Shown here one piece after another: positions 22,601 to 31,279 of a DNA stretch of 64,000 bases (position 1 is the first letter of the stretch; every line of letters starts with the position of its first letter). Source of the stretch: Endozoicomonas sp. Mp262 (GTDB lineage: Bacteria > Pseudomonadota > Gammaproteobacteria > Pseudomonadales > Endozoicomonadaceae); contig NZ_CP092489.1 in the NCBI RefSeq assembly GCF_025643335.1, forward strand, positions 3,358,501 through 3,422,500, given 5' to 3'. The notes beneath the pieces were generated by a model that had not been told where the DNA came from, did not search any database, and saw nothing but the letters and a program-made list of their open reading frames with translations. Made by a program: the position numbers and the translations under genes.

Positions 22601-24282
22601 TGAGGAACATCTGCCAGTGTTAAAAGATGACTGAGGTATTTATGGAATTGGGGTGGATTGTCCATAGGATGAGAGGTTATGTTATACGGTAAAACAGGTG
22701 CTTCTTCAAGGAAAAAACCAATTTCTTGCCTTACCCAGTCTTTTTCAACGGCAAAATCCAGGGCAAGTTGAGTCATACTGTTTTCACAGGGATCATCCAT
22801 AAAATAACAAAAGGCTTTCAAATATTTATTATTATCATCCTTTGGTATATGGTATTTATTTAAGTAGTGCTCAGCATCACCTGCATCCATAAATATTTTT
22901 GCAATGATATAGCAGATTTGAGCCAGTACTTCATATAAACTTCTGGTGATGGTGACCCAGGGTTGACTGTTATCAGGTCCGTTGAGTTCTTTATAGCATT
23001 GTGTAAGGTTACCGGAGTATTCTAGCTGGGGAGGAGAGAAATCAATAACACCAAGCTCTTCTCTATCATCCAGTGCAGCATTTTTCCAGTTGGCATCAAA
23101 TCCAAGCCTTAGCCACTCCCCAGGCATTGCTGATTTGAAATAACGGAATTGCTGTATTATTTGCAGAAAGCCATTAATTATTTTTCTTGTGCCTTTGTTA
23201 TAATCTATATCAGTTGATTGTGACTGCTCTTTATTGCTTTTATTTAGTTTTGTTAAAATGATATGGGCAAACTTTTCTTCAGGAATTCTTTTTTGTACTG
23301 AAAAAAAAACGAATTCAGTTGTATTATCAGGTAAATCAACTTGAAAGAAATCAGTTTTTGATCGAAATAAATTTATACCTGCATGGATGTGAAGCAGTTC
23401 TGCAATTATATATTGGTTGAGAATGTACTCTGCTGCTCTTTTAGTTAAAGCAACGCGTTTGAAAATTTTCAATACATAATTATTCATTAGTCGGTGAAGT
23501 TCCTCCGCAGAGGAAATTCCAGTAGCATACAATAATTTTTTTAATGCACGCCTGTAGGTATACTCAGTTCTTGACTCAGGGGATATAAGACCATGAGCAT
23601 GACATGTCCAGCCGATACCTAGCGTTGGCATTATTGCTTCTACGGTTTTATGCTTAGGGTCACGTCCTACCTCTCGACGTTCTGTGGTCAAAATCCAGTG
23701 TGCAATTTTTCTATAATTATCTATATCATGGCGAGATTCTGTCAATTCTATTTCATCGAACATTTCATTATCCATTTGATGAAGTGACATTGAGATAGGA
23801 GGTTTATGTATCACAGTTGCCGTATGAAAACTACCATGTTTTGATTTAATGGTTTCTGTTAAAACAAGTTCTTCAGGAAAAAGTGATGGCTTAATATTTT
23901 TACTTATTCGATCAGCCTTTCGTATATACATACGACCTTTTTTAAATCCTAGCAATTCAGTAGCAGGCCCTGTGATACGGAACTGTGCAACTTCTGGAGG
24001 GATTTCTACTTTTCTACCATCACTGATGTCCAGGCATTGTACTTGTGTACTTAATGGTTTCTGAAAAGGTGAAAGAGGATACTCTATAATGTCATGCATA
24101 GGTGGCAGGGGAGAGTTTTGATAACATGATGGTGTTGAAGGTATTGGCCCATCAATTTCAGCTTCTCGACGGACTAGAAAAGCATTACCATATTTGTAAA
24201 CTTCATGCCACTTATTATCTGTTAAGAATGAAAATACGGATGACTCAACTTCCTTACAAAAACTGCTTCGCACTTCAATCAT
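19627..24282 (-). CDS. Giant protein with three C-terminal C2H2-type zinc fingers, about 1551 aa
   Basis: No family is recognised over most of its length. Near the C-terminus three C-x2-C-x12-H-x3/4-H units occur, at 20098-20160, 19921-19983 and 19816-19881. The last two also carry the aromatic and leucine core positions of the classical finger ('YHCIYCFNSFTYSRELHTH', 'LRCLQCHKVYFCDTHLRAH'). An extra 'YCGNC'...'YCIC' cysteine group lies between fingers one and two. The middle contains an acidic repeat ('ITDWEDSTDQEDITDQED') and long Ser/Pro/acidic linkers. There is no signal peptide. The open frame reaches back to a GTG at 24513, but that part reads like translated AT-rich spacer, so the ATG at 24282 is preferred; the start is uncertain. 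Low GC and position suggest acquisition. Confidence 0.72.
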   Translation of the reverse strand: MIEVRSSFCKEVESSVFSFLTDNKWHEVYKYGNAFLVRREAEIDGPIPSTPSCYQNSPLPPMHDIIEYPLSPFQKPLSTQVQCLDISDGRKVEIPPEVAQFRITGPATELLGFKKGRMYIRKADRISKNIKPSLFPEELVLTETIKSKHGSFHTATVIHKPPISMSLHQMDNEMFDEIELTESRHDIDNYRKIAHWILTTERREVGRDPKHKTVEAIMPTLGIGWTCHAHGLISPESRTEYTYRRALKKLLYATGISSAEELHRLMNNYVLKIFKRVALTKRAAEYILNQYIIAELLHIHAGINLFRSKTDFFQVDLPDNTTEFVFFSVQKRIPEEKFAHIILTKLNKSNKEQSQSTDIDYNKGTRKIINGFLQIIQQFRYFKSAMPGEWLRLGFDANWKNAALDDREELGVIDFSPPQLEYSGNLTQCYKELNGPDNSQPWVTITRSLYEVLAQICYIIAKIFMDAGDAEHYLNKYHIPKDDNNKYLKAFCYFMDDPCENSMTQLALDFAVEKDWVRQEIGFFLEEAPVLPYNITSHPMDNPPQFHKYLSHLLTLADVPQENRKAVVSFNQPPKRCLEVLTASLIEQIKEMRLQRGDKVDTVTELSLNNCGQEDITDWEDSTDQEDITDQEDNFNNKEVLATTSLLPPAESSCSTSITNEGQPESNVPTSSPLMAADANENAETPMDSDEDYPSHFLDAEETTSYFEQLDQCSPKEATPFQSGASKPTMVVHPLQHTTSSQEDFLHDVSRGLSNIVFNNTTDSDDIKDPDLTYALNQASKYYPPYAIKTISGNSPFIEPHKIRNISDHMLPLIKTFFRTHAIPVQVDPSTQPRPPWHALPKWALGENFHPTRRHPNAGFLRTIELSYREMSWLDTAGRLKRPSALFLSYLHDIKRYRSSYINFSLFPADYLEPLAHCTRLSSQKYTRSSQHRANHIVIIDLSFLFHNHDEDVKSTFSLYTDSGTYNNLYFTQLTPELTIEHLKITLNNENTRIFVLVTLEADNNLSTHRNIPGNSQFMFKGEFTSPSPIKMEVTGQPVPEPQSNPLLIGRSASWDNSYSSSIPKSPDNNDHRAMLEGSEELRADNIAEAFNLSPTSTVDTTDISLLSNLCPQSFEPIFSNSNNTHYSKKPDQLYYWIPHMTYYIDIINTIRSTAHLNSAFISNKNIYDLVTNIDLPHFINSLKMNKKTSCLATVLIAYAISNITPTEPDQVSIQQNIQQFLLALPQSHSRYTQFFSSRFSKSDYSLGFTDIITRLTCPDLSLHSESKSWDIIRECHKLLYQALILTNHVIDTGNLLPVIRDYLPMVIATSDSLCSISIVSGTLFLLLMNTINQIINSSGDLSANGQQESSLHQVIKSFLPDFSKDLRSPPIPVCCLCMHPSSNEISAKDHLLRHTAKTYCGNCSFAIDENESYCICPELTSIPTAYNERGLRCLQCHKVYFCDTHLRAHTCLHRSNTVKDKGLKYHCIYCFNSFTYSRELHTHIRCCHPQSTGMEQKNISPFLKPAPWEKQPLLHYNHYRERPYDGSEAPGKSSSWNYKSARRLSEPYTH

Positions 24283-24977
24283 TTCTTTAATATAGGTAAC
24301 CCAGTTATGAGTAAAGCCATATGGATGATATAGCAAAGAGAAAGAAGCAGAGGTGAGTTGAAGTGTTAATATGAGATTTTTATGATTATAAAAATAAGAT
24401 ATTATAAAAAATAAGATTTTTATTAAATGACAGGTGATTAATAATATCTTATTAATTATGTGGTGATTATGTGGTCTTACTATCATAAAGTATGCAAAGA
24501 AGATGTTCGACACAGTGGAAAAAGTTTATCAGGAATGTGGAGTTTAAGTTCACGATAATGTATGGCTTTGATGATAAAAGTAGCATTATAGCATATGCTG
24601 ATCTTGGGTGATTATAAGTAACTGGGCTAAATGTTTTGTTTTTTGCCTCAGATGTGGGATATTTGTTAATGATTTAGAAGTTACAGATTTTTATTCTAAT
24701 GTGATCCTGTATTACATTAGGATAAAGTTTTTAGGGGCAGTTGTTTTTTTGCTATAAAGGTTTTTCGCATTATGACAATACTTTTAAAGCAGTGGTCTTG
24801 GTGAATAATGAAATAAACTTGTGGTTGAATATTCCTTAATTATACAGCTATTTTCTAAATCTATTCTAATATGTCTAGAGGTTGTTATTTAAGGGTTTGT
24901 AATTGTATTGTACTTGTTTGATAAAGGGTTTTTGTTTTTTATCTTTTTTCTAAGTCAAAGTATGGCGGGTTGTTGAG
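24283..24977. other. AT-rich divergent intergenic region
   Basis: It lies between the divergently transcribed zinc-finger gene and the exported CysQ-like gene and must hold both promoters. It is very AT-rich, so many weak boxes match by chance and none is called. The clear element is an inverted repeat at 24696-24720. The stretch 24283-24513 is an open frame upstream of the chosen zinc-finger start and could be an N-terminal extension. Confidence 0.5.
24696..24720. promoter_or_regulatory. Inverted repeat, possible operator
   Basis: Arms CTAATGTGAT and ATTACATTAG pair at 9 of 10 positions around a 5-bp spacer. The dyad sits between two divergent genes, a usual place for an operator. The binding protein is unknown. 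Confidence 0.35.
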
Positions 24978-26225
24978 ATGGTTATGTTTGCTTATAAATC
25001 AATCCTTACTGGTATATGGCGTTGCTTTTTATTATGCTCAATGATTTCAATCCAGGCATATGCAGGAAATGACAAGCTCACTGATGAAGAGGTGGGCTTT
25101 TTGGTGGAGGTTGCTGTAGAGGCTGGTAAGCGAATTCAGAAAAACTGGTTAGAAAATCGATTGTTAGACGAAAAAGATAGGAGTAAATATAGATACCAAG
25201 AACCAGATAAGGAAAATGAACAGCTAAAGCCAGATGGTTCATCGGTTACTTCTGCTGATAAAGAGTCAGATGATTATATTAATAAATTATTATCTGAATC
25301 TAAGCATAGAAGGCTGCGTGATCTACCAAGAATTTCGGAGGAATCTAAATATCCATCATTAGATAAAAGAAAAAAGTATGAGCGTTATATTTTGATAGAT
25401 CCCCTTGATGGTACGAGTAAGTTTAAAAAAGGAGAAGTTGAGAAAGTCAGTGTTTTTATTGTTGTTTTAGATAAAGTCGATGATGACAGGGGGGGGGCAA
25501 AACCTATTTTTTCAATTCTTCACAGACCTTTTGAAAGGAGCAGCGGAGATGTTGGCGAAGGTTTAATGGTAGAGGATGGGGTAACCCTATATGGCGGTGA
25601 AGACTATGGTATTAAGGTCAGGTATTCAGGTGAAGAAAAATATACCTTGGATAAAGATGAAGTACCTGTTACGCATCTGGGGCAGTTGTGTTCAGTTACT
25701 GTGACCGAATCAACATTGAATTCCAGGCTGTCACACTATTTGCAAAAATTGGGATGTGAGGTTGATAGTCCAGAGGAGCTATCTGGTGAGCTATTTACAG
25801 TTGATGGGTTTTCAGTGGAACCTGAACTGAAGCGGCTTCCAAGTGTTTCAAAGTTTTTTGCCATGATTGGGATGACAGAACGAGGACAGCATAGAATTGT
25901 TAGACAGGCCACTGAAAATATCCATGCACATATTTGCTTAGGTATTTCTGAAGATAAAGAGAGTGATCAAACCCAGAAATCATGGGCTCCTGAGGAGGTT
26001 GATGTGGCTGTAATGCATGCACTAGGTATACCTTTAGGTATTCATTTTTATGATATAAATGGTGATGAATTACGATATAATAAACGGAAACATTTAAAGA
26101 TGGGGCATCATATAGGACTAGCAGTTAAAGCTGATGGGTTTCGAGAGCTTTTTCCAAAAGAACTATGGTCAGAAGAGGTTGTTGAAGGAAAAGGTCTGGA
26201 GGATAATGGTAATGATTCGGAATAA
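24978..26225 (+). CDS. Exported CysQ/inositol-monophosphatase-like phosphatase, 415 aa
   Basis: This is a member of the lithium-sensitive sugar/nucleotide phosphatase superfamily, closest in motif layout to CysQ (3'(2'),5'-bisphosphate nucleotidase). 'PDGSSVTSADKES' (Asp94), 'PRISEES' (Glu121/Glu122) and 'LIDPLDGTSKF' (Asp141, Asp144, Gly-Thr) form the metal site. Near the C-terminus 'EEVDVAV' (Asp342) stands where the WDxAA motif is expected, with the Trp replaced. It is longer than CysQ (about 246 aa), with insertions between the motifs. The N-terminus (about 1-29, 'CFLLCSMISIQAYAG') looks like a signal peptide, which is odd because CysQ works in the cytoplasm. It is followed 104 bp on by a second exported enzyme-like gene. 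Confidence 0.78.
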   Translation: MVMFAYKSILTGIWRCFLLCSMISIQAYAGNDKLTDEEVGFLVEVAVEAGKRIQKNWLENRLLDEKDRSKYRYQEPDKENEQLKPDGSSVTSADKESDDYINKLLSESKHRRLRDLPRISEESKYPSLDKRKKYERYILIDPLDGTSKFKKGEVEKVSVFIVVLDKVDDDRGGAKPIFSILHRPFERSSGDVGEGLMVEDGVTLYGGEDYGIKVRYSGEEKYTLDKDEVPVTHLGQLCSVTVTESTLNSRLSHYLQKLGCEVDSPEELSGELFTVDGFSVEPELKRLPSVSKFFAMIGMTERGQHRIVRQATENIHAHICLGISEDKESDQTQKSWAPEEVDVAVMHALGIPLGIHFYDINGDELRYNKRKHLKMGHHIGLAVKADGFRELFPKELWSEEVVEGKGLEDNGNDSE

Positions 26226-26329
26226 AAGAAATTGAATGTTTAATAAAAAGATGATCTTTAATGATGTGAGATTAGGTTCGTTGTACGCGTAAAAAATAAC
26301 AGTAAAGGGGGTATAATACGAGGATTTTG

Positions 26330-27547
26330 ATGATGCTGTTCTTTAATTATTTTTTTTGCAGCCTGTTTTTACGATTTGGAATTTATTTTTTGATGCTTTT
26401 GTTATTTGTTCCAAATTATTCTTTTGCGGCGATTTCCGAATATACGGCAGGTATGGGGGTTTTATTCAAAACGAAAGATGATGGTAGAAAATATGCATTA
26501 TTTGTGACAAGTGATTGTCGTATATTTTCTGACGGTAAGCATAAAAAAGAAGATGGAGGATATGATGATCTAAAGCCTTTTGAAATGCTTAATACTACAG
26601 GAGGGTACTCATTTGATAGTGATGAAAAGGAATATAAAGATATTTTAAAAGATAAAGTTGGAAGTAAAAAGGTTGGAATTATTGAGAAATGGTTTGAAGA
26701 GCAGATGGAGAGAGAGGAAGTTTATTTTGATATTAAATATGGTCAGGTTTGTTATGATGGAACAACCTTGAAAAGTCAGGAGGCTAAAGAAAATATACGA
26801 AAAAGAGCTTGGTCGGGATTAAAAGAGTTGTCTGAAGAAACAGGATTTGGTGCTGAAAAACTTTTTTGTCAAAATTGTGGTGAAATGCACGGATGTGCAG
26901 AATTAAAGTTGGTCAAGGTTTTTCCATCTCGGGATAAAACTGGGTTATTAAAAAAAGATGATAGTGGAACAGATAAGCCTGCCTACCATACTTATTTTTT
27001 CAATTTAGAAATAGAGATAGAATCCGTTGAACAGTTGAAGCAGTTTGTGAATGGTGAAAATCACTTATTTATTCAGTGTGGAGAGGAGGCTCAACACGTT
27101 GATGTATTGAAATTGAAAGAGCCATCAGCCCTTTTACCCAGGGATGATGCTTTTTTATTGGTAGTTGTTCGTATTGATGATGCTGACCACTTTGAAGAGG
27201 TGAAATATACTAAAGATAAATTTGATAAAACATGTGCAATTACTGGTGAAAGTGAAATTGTCATAGTTAAAACTAAAGAACATATGCGTTTTTTGGAAAT
27301 GGACTGGGTTAAGAATAAAAAGTGTACTGAGTTACAACATCAATACTTTGAGTGGCTGGATGTAAAAATGAAGCAACCTGAAGGCTGTTTTACTGGTTTG
27401 TCATATGTTGTACCAGATATTTCATCATCTAAATATTTTCAGCTTAAATTACAAGGGTCTGAAGCCCTTTATGATGGGCTAAGAAATGCAGTAGTGGGAT
27501 TCAAGGTTTGTCCGAGGAGTAGCAATTCACTGATATGGGGTCAATGA
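26330..27547 (+). CDS. Exported protein with a degenerate Nudix motif, 405 aa
   Basis: The ATG at 26330 has AGGA 5 bp upstream, so it is preferred to the preceding TTG. The first 35 or so residues are a long hydrophobic signal or anchor ('FGIYFLMLLLFVPNYSFAA'). Residues 165-173, 'KELSEETGF', match the second half of the Nudix box (REUxEExGU) with Lys for Arg. The upstream Gly and Glu of the box (expected near 151 and 157) are replaced by Glu and Arg. A 'CQNCGEMHGC' cluster follows. Whether it still hydrolyses a nucleoside diphosphate derivative is unclear. It sits between the exported CysQ-like gene and a sensor kinase, all on the plus strand. It is very AT-rich. Confidence 0.68.
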   Translation: MMLFFNYFFCSLFLRFGIYFLMLLLFVPNYSFAAISEYTAGMGVLFKTKDDGRKYALFVTSDCRIFSDGKHKKEDGGYDDLKPFEMLNTTGGYSFDSDEKEYKDILKDKVGSKKVGIIEKWFEEQMEREEVYFDIKYGQVCYDGTTLKSQEAKENIRKRAWSGLKELSEETGFGAEKLFCQNCGEMHGCAELKLVKVFPSRDKTGLLKKDDSGTDKPAYHTYFFNLEIEIESVEQLKQFVNGENHLFIQCGEEAQHVDVLKLKEPSALLPRDDAFLLVVVRIDDADHFEEVKYTKDKFDKTCAITGESEIVIVKTKEHMRFLEMDWVKNKKCTELQHQYFEWLDVKMKQPEGCFTGLSYVVPDISSSKYFQLKLQGSEALYDGLRNAVVGFKVCPRSSNSLIWGQ

Positions 27548-27665
27548 TTTATAACTGCTTTATGATTCACTGTATTTCTCAAATTCATCGAGGTGATGTA
27601 CTGAGGGGGTAATAGTCTAAAATATGTACTCAATTTTTACTATAATCATCACGTTATCAGGATGA

Positions 27666-27701
27666 TACTAGAAATAACTATGGTTCTAGTACTTAAGTAC
27701 T
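27666..27701. promoter_or_regulatory. Two adjacent inverted repeats upstream of the hybrid kinase
   Basis: TACTAGAA/TTCTAGTA arms (27666-27673, 27684-27691) with a 10-nt loop are followed directly by the 14-bp palindrome AGTACTTAAGTACT (27688-27701). They lie about 50 bp before the kinase start. They could be an operator or a weak terminator of the preceding gene. Confidence 0.35.
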
Positions 27702-27749
27702 GATTCTGATTTTTATCATTTAATAACTGTTGAGTATATTTGGTTTAAT

Positions 27750-30700
27750 GTGGTCAAGTATCTTTTATCACTGTTTGCAGTATCATTGTCTTCTATAAGG
27801 CAAAAAATCATGTTGGCTGTATTGTTGCCAGCGATTCTTTTTTACTTACTTATGACCCTGGTTTGCCTTTACTTTTCTTTTTACTCAGTATCAACAGAGG
27901 TTCGTAGCCGTCATATACAGGAAGCGCTATATACCGGGGCGATTATAGATACCAATATTAGAGAACTAATGTTGATTGGGCGTTCACTTATCCAAGAAGT
28001 TACCAGGAATGAAAATGAAAATATTTCTCAAGGTGTTATTTTGAGTGCCTTAAATATGCTTATTAGAAATAATAAGACGATCTTTGGTTTCGGGATTGTC
28101 CATTATAACGGGGATAATAAAAAGCAATCGTACTGGTCGTATGATGGATATTCTATCCATGAAAAGGTATATGGCACCCATGTATCCTCAGCTATAAGTG
28201 GAAGTGTTGATCAGCTGGTAGAAAGTAACAGTAAATATTTGCAGTGGGTTACTGACCCGAACCCAAAAAATATTAATGAGTTTCACTCAAGTTTGTTAAT
28301 TCCTATATCTGCCGGACATAATCATTATGTTATTCACATTGATGTGGATGGAGATAAGCTGAGTTCCCATAATGAACTGAATTATGGTGATTTATATAAA
28401 GGTATAATAAAAAAAAAACCAGAGGGTGATAGTCGTGTAAACTTTAGTCGATATTTTACTCTGAGGGATGATAAGGGTGTAACAATTTTTACAAGAGGAA
28501 AGTCAGCTAAGCACTATAGGGTTTTAGCTGATCAGGTTTTAAAGATGGAACCCATTGATGGGGCAAGTGATTTTTTTAGCTATGAAGACTTGGAGAATAA
28601 AAATTTAATTAGTTTTATTTTAAAGAATAGAATAAAGCGTTTAGATCGTGATGTTCCTAATAGTTTATTTCTGGATTTATTAGAGTATGTTTGTCGCTAT
28701 GGTGAGATAATACATTTCCGCTTCTCTATTCGAGGGTTGAAGCTTTGGTGTACAGCCATTCCCATTAAGTCTTCTGGCTGGATGTTGACAGCTTATATGC
28801 GTGAACAAACAATAATGCAGCCTATATATGATCAATTTATAGTGTGCCTGATGCTTAGCATTTCTGCTGTTCTGGTAGTCATTATTTCTTTATGGATTGT
28901 TGCAGGGCGAATTGCTGATCCCATAAAGAGGCTGAAGAAAAATGTAAACCTTTATGTGAAAGCGATTGAACCAGAAGCGCTTTTTGAGGAGTCGATAAAT
29001 GAAGTTGATAGTTTAAGATATAGCTTTAATACACTTACTAATTGTCTTGATGATAGGAGTAAAGCTCTATACGAAGCAAGGGTTAATAATATTAGTCATC
29101 TTGCTAACCAGCTTCATGGTCGATATTTTTATTTTAATTTGGATTGTGATGGATATATTACTCATGTTAGTCCATCGATAAAGTCTGTTCTTGGATATGA
29201 TGTTTTTGAGTTTGAGGGGAAGTTTGAAAATTATCTGGTAGCTGAGTCAGTTAAAAACTCTTTTCAAAACAAGCTTTATGATATTTTTGAGGGTGAGTGG
29301 CACGATACGTTTGAAACGAAGATGCAACGTTCTGATGGTTCTATATGTTGTATAGAATTATTTCTATGTTTGATGCCGGGGATAAAAACAAAACAAAAAG
29401 CTATTGAAGGTATGGCTAATGATATCACTGAAAGAGTTGTTGATACTGAGAAGTTTAAGTCCCTTTTAGCATCAGCTCCTGATGCTGTTGTTATTTCTAA
29501 TGAGTGCGGCATTATTAGTCTTATTAATAATAAAGTCTCAGAGCTATTTGGATTTATGCCTGATGAACTTATTAATATGCCATTTGATATTATTTTTCCT
29601 GAAAGTAGTCGGGCCTCTCTCTCTTTTCTTAAAACTCTTGCTACTAATAAGTCTGAATATCATAATCTCGAAAGATATGAGTGTTTTGCACTCAAAAAAA
29701 ATGGAGGTGTTTTTCCTGTTGAAATTTCCAGTAGCGTTATTAGCACTGAGCATGGTTATCTGGTTTCAATTGTAGTAAGGGATATTTCTGAAAGGAAATT
29801 AATTGAGCGTGAGCTGATTAAGGCGAAAGAAAATGCTGAAAATTCTGATAAGGCCAAAACATTATTTCTTTCTAATATGAGTCATGAATTAAAAACGCCT
29901 TTGAACGGTGTTTTAGGGTACTCACAGATTTTGATTAATGATGGCAGTCTTTCTGAATTTCATAAAAACAAAGTAAAATCCATGGAGGAGTGTGGTAGGC
30001 ATTTATTGAAACTTATCAATAATGTCTTGGATATGGCAAAGTTAGAGAATGACAAGGTTCAGGTTGAGAAGAAACCATTTAATTTAACTGCCGTGATTGA
30101 TGAGGTGCGGTTGATAGTTATTAATTTGGTTAGAAATAAAGGTCTAAGCTTTCAAGTGGATATTGATAATAATGTGCCTGCTTATATCGTTGGAGATAAG
30201 CTTAAAATACGTCAAATTTTAATTAACCTTATTGTTAATGCTGTTAAGTTTACTGATAGTGGTTTTGTGTCTATTTCTCTTGTAAATGATAATGGCTTTA
30301 TAAAATTTTCTGTGGAAGATTCAGGTATTGGTATCAATGATGAAGATAAGGATAAGCTTTTTGTTTCTTTTTCCCAGTTAGCGGCAGGCAGAAAGAAGGG
30401 TGGAGCTGGTTTAGGTTTGGCAATTAGTTATAATCTTGTTAAAATCATGGGCGGTGAATTAAATATTAAAAGTAAGGTGGGTGAAGGGAGCTGTTTTTGT
30501 TTTAGCCTTCCTTGTATGATTCCTACTGATGAAGGGCCATCCGGTTATAAATTTGATAGTTGTAAACAGTTATCTGGTAATTTAGATGAAGAAATATCCT
30601 TGTTAGTCGTTGAAAGCTGTGTTTCAAGCAGGGAGGTGGCTGTTAATACTCTTTCGAGTGCCGGGTTTAAAGTTTATCAGGCAGCTGATGGTAGTCAGGC

Positions 30701-31226
30701 ACTAAATTTGTGTCGTAAGTATAACTTTGATCTTGTCTTAATAGATGTAAAAATGCCAGGGCTTGATGGGGTGTCAGCCACTAAGCTTATACGAAAATTA
30801 CCGGGTAAATCTGATCAAAAGGTTATTGCTATTACAGGATTTGGAAATAGTAATAGTATTAAGGGGTATGATGAAGCGGGTTTTTGTGATTATTTGGAAA
30901 AACCACTTGACCTGGATGACTTGATTGTAAAAATATGTGGGCATCTTGATTATGATGCTAAATTAATTGAGAAATCTACGGTAGCATCCTGCTCTGGTAA
31001 AGTAGTCATTGATCATAGTGTTAAACCATCAACTTTGCGTGAAATAGTAAAGCAGGTTGGTGAAATGCTAGAGATAGGTGATGTTGATGCAATTGCTAAT
31101 CTAGCAATGAATTGGCAAAAAGTGGATAACTATGGAAATTATCCTGAGATTATTTTAGGGTACTGTGAAAATTATGATATTAATTCCTTAGAGGTATTTG
31201 TAAAGGATTTTCAAAAAAAATCATAG
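27750..31226 (+). CDS. Hybrid sensor histidine kinase (PAS-PAS-HisKA-HATPase-REC), 1158 aa
   Basis: This is an inner-membrane sensor. Membrane helices at about 21-44 and 365-388 enclose a periplasmic sensor region of about 320 residues, followed by a HAMP-like linker. Two PAS domains (about 455-690) come next, then HisKA with the phospho-acceptor His712 in 'SNMSHELKTPLNG' and the ATPase N-box 'ILINLIVNAVKF', G1 'EDSGIGI' and G2 'GGAGLGLAIS'. The receiver (about 950-1070) keeps Asp999 ('LIDVKMPGLDG'), the Thr and the Lys, but the acidic pair at its start is Glu955-Ser956 instead of Asp-Asp. The start is GTG, by alignment with the paralogue at 45591. It is AT-rich and ends the accessory island. 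Confidence 0.9.
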   Translation: MVKYLLSLFAVSLSSIRQKIMLAVLLPAILFYLLMTLVCLYFSFYSVSTEVRSRHIQEALYTGAIIDTNIRELMLIGRSLIQEVTRNENENISQGVILSALNMLIRNNKTIFGFGIVHYNGDNKKQSYWSYDGYSIHEKVYGTHVSSAISGSVDQLVESNSKYLQWVTDPNPKNINEFHSSLLIPISAGHNHYVIHIDVDGDKLSSHNELNYGDLYKGIIKKKPEGDSRVNFSRYFTLRDDKGVTIFTRGKSAKHYRVLADQVLKMEPIDGASDFFSYEDLENKNLISFILKNRIKRLDRDVPNSLFLDLLEYVCRYGEIIHFRFSIRGLKLWCTAIPIKSSGWMLTAYMREQTIMQPIYDQFIVCLMLSISAVLVVIISLWIVAGRIADPIKRLKKNVNLYVKAIEPEALFEESINEVDSLRYSFNTLTNCLDDRSKALYEARVNNISHLANQLHGRYFYFNLDCDGYITHVSPSIKSVLGYDVFEFEGKFENYLVAESVKNSFQNKLYDIFEGEWHDTFETKMQRSDGSICCIELFLCLMPGIKTKQKAIEGMANDITERVVDTEKFKSLLASAPDAVVISNECGIISLINNKVSELFGFMPDELINMPFDIIFPESSRASLSFLKTLATNKSEYHNLERYECFALKKNGGVFPVEISSSVISTEHGYLVSIVVRDISERKLIERELIKAKENAENSDKAKTLFLSNMSHELKTPLNGVLGYSQILINDGSLSEFHKNKVKSMEECGRHLLKLINNVLDMAKLENDKVQVEKKPFNLTAVIDEVRLIVINLVRNKGLSFQVDIDNNVPAYIVGDKLKIRQILINLIVNAVKFTDSGFVSISLVNDNGFIKFSVEDSGIGINDEDKDKLFVSFSQLAAGRKKGGAGLGLAISYNLVKIMGGELNIKSKVGEGSCFCFSLPCMIPTDEGPSGYKFDSCKQLSGNLDEEISLLVVESCVSSREVAVNTLSSAGFKVYQAADGSQALNLCRKYNFDLVLIDVKMPGLDGVSATKLIRKLPGKSDQKVIAITGFGNSNSIKGYDEAGFCDYLEKPLDLDDLIVKICGHLDYDAKLIEKSTVASCSGKVVIDHSVKPSTLREIVKQVGEMLEIGDVDAIANLAMNWQKVDNYGNYPEIILGYCENYDINSLEVFVKDFQKKS

Positions 31227-31249
31227 AATGAAGAAAGTATTTGCATAAT

Positions 31250-31275
31250 AAAAGGTGCCATAATGACACCTTTTT
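31250..31275. terminator. Bidirectional terminator between kinase and thrC
   Basis: AAAAGGTG (31250-31257) pairs with CACCTTTT (31267-31274) around a 9-nt loop. A-run and T-run flanks make it work in both directions between the convergent kinase and thrC. Confidence 0.75.
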
Positions 31276-31279
31276 ATTG

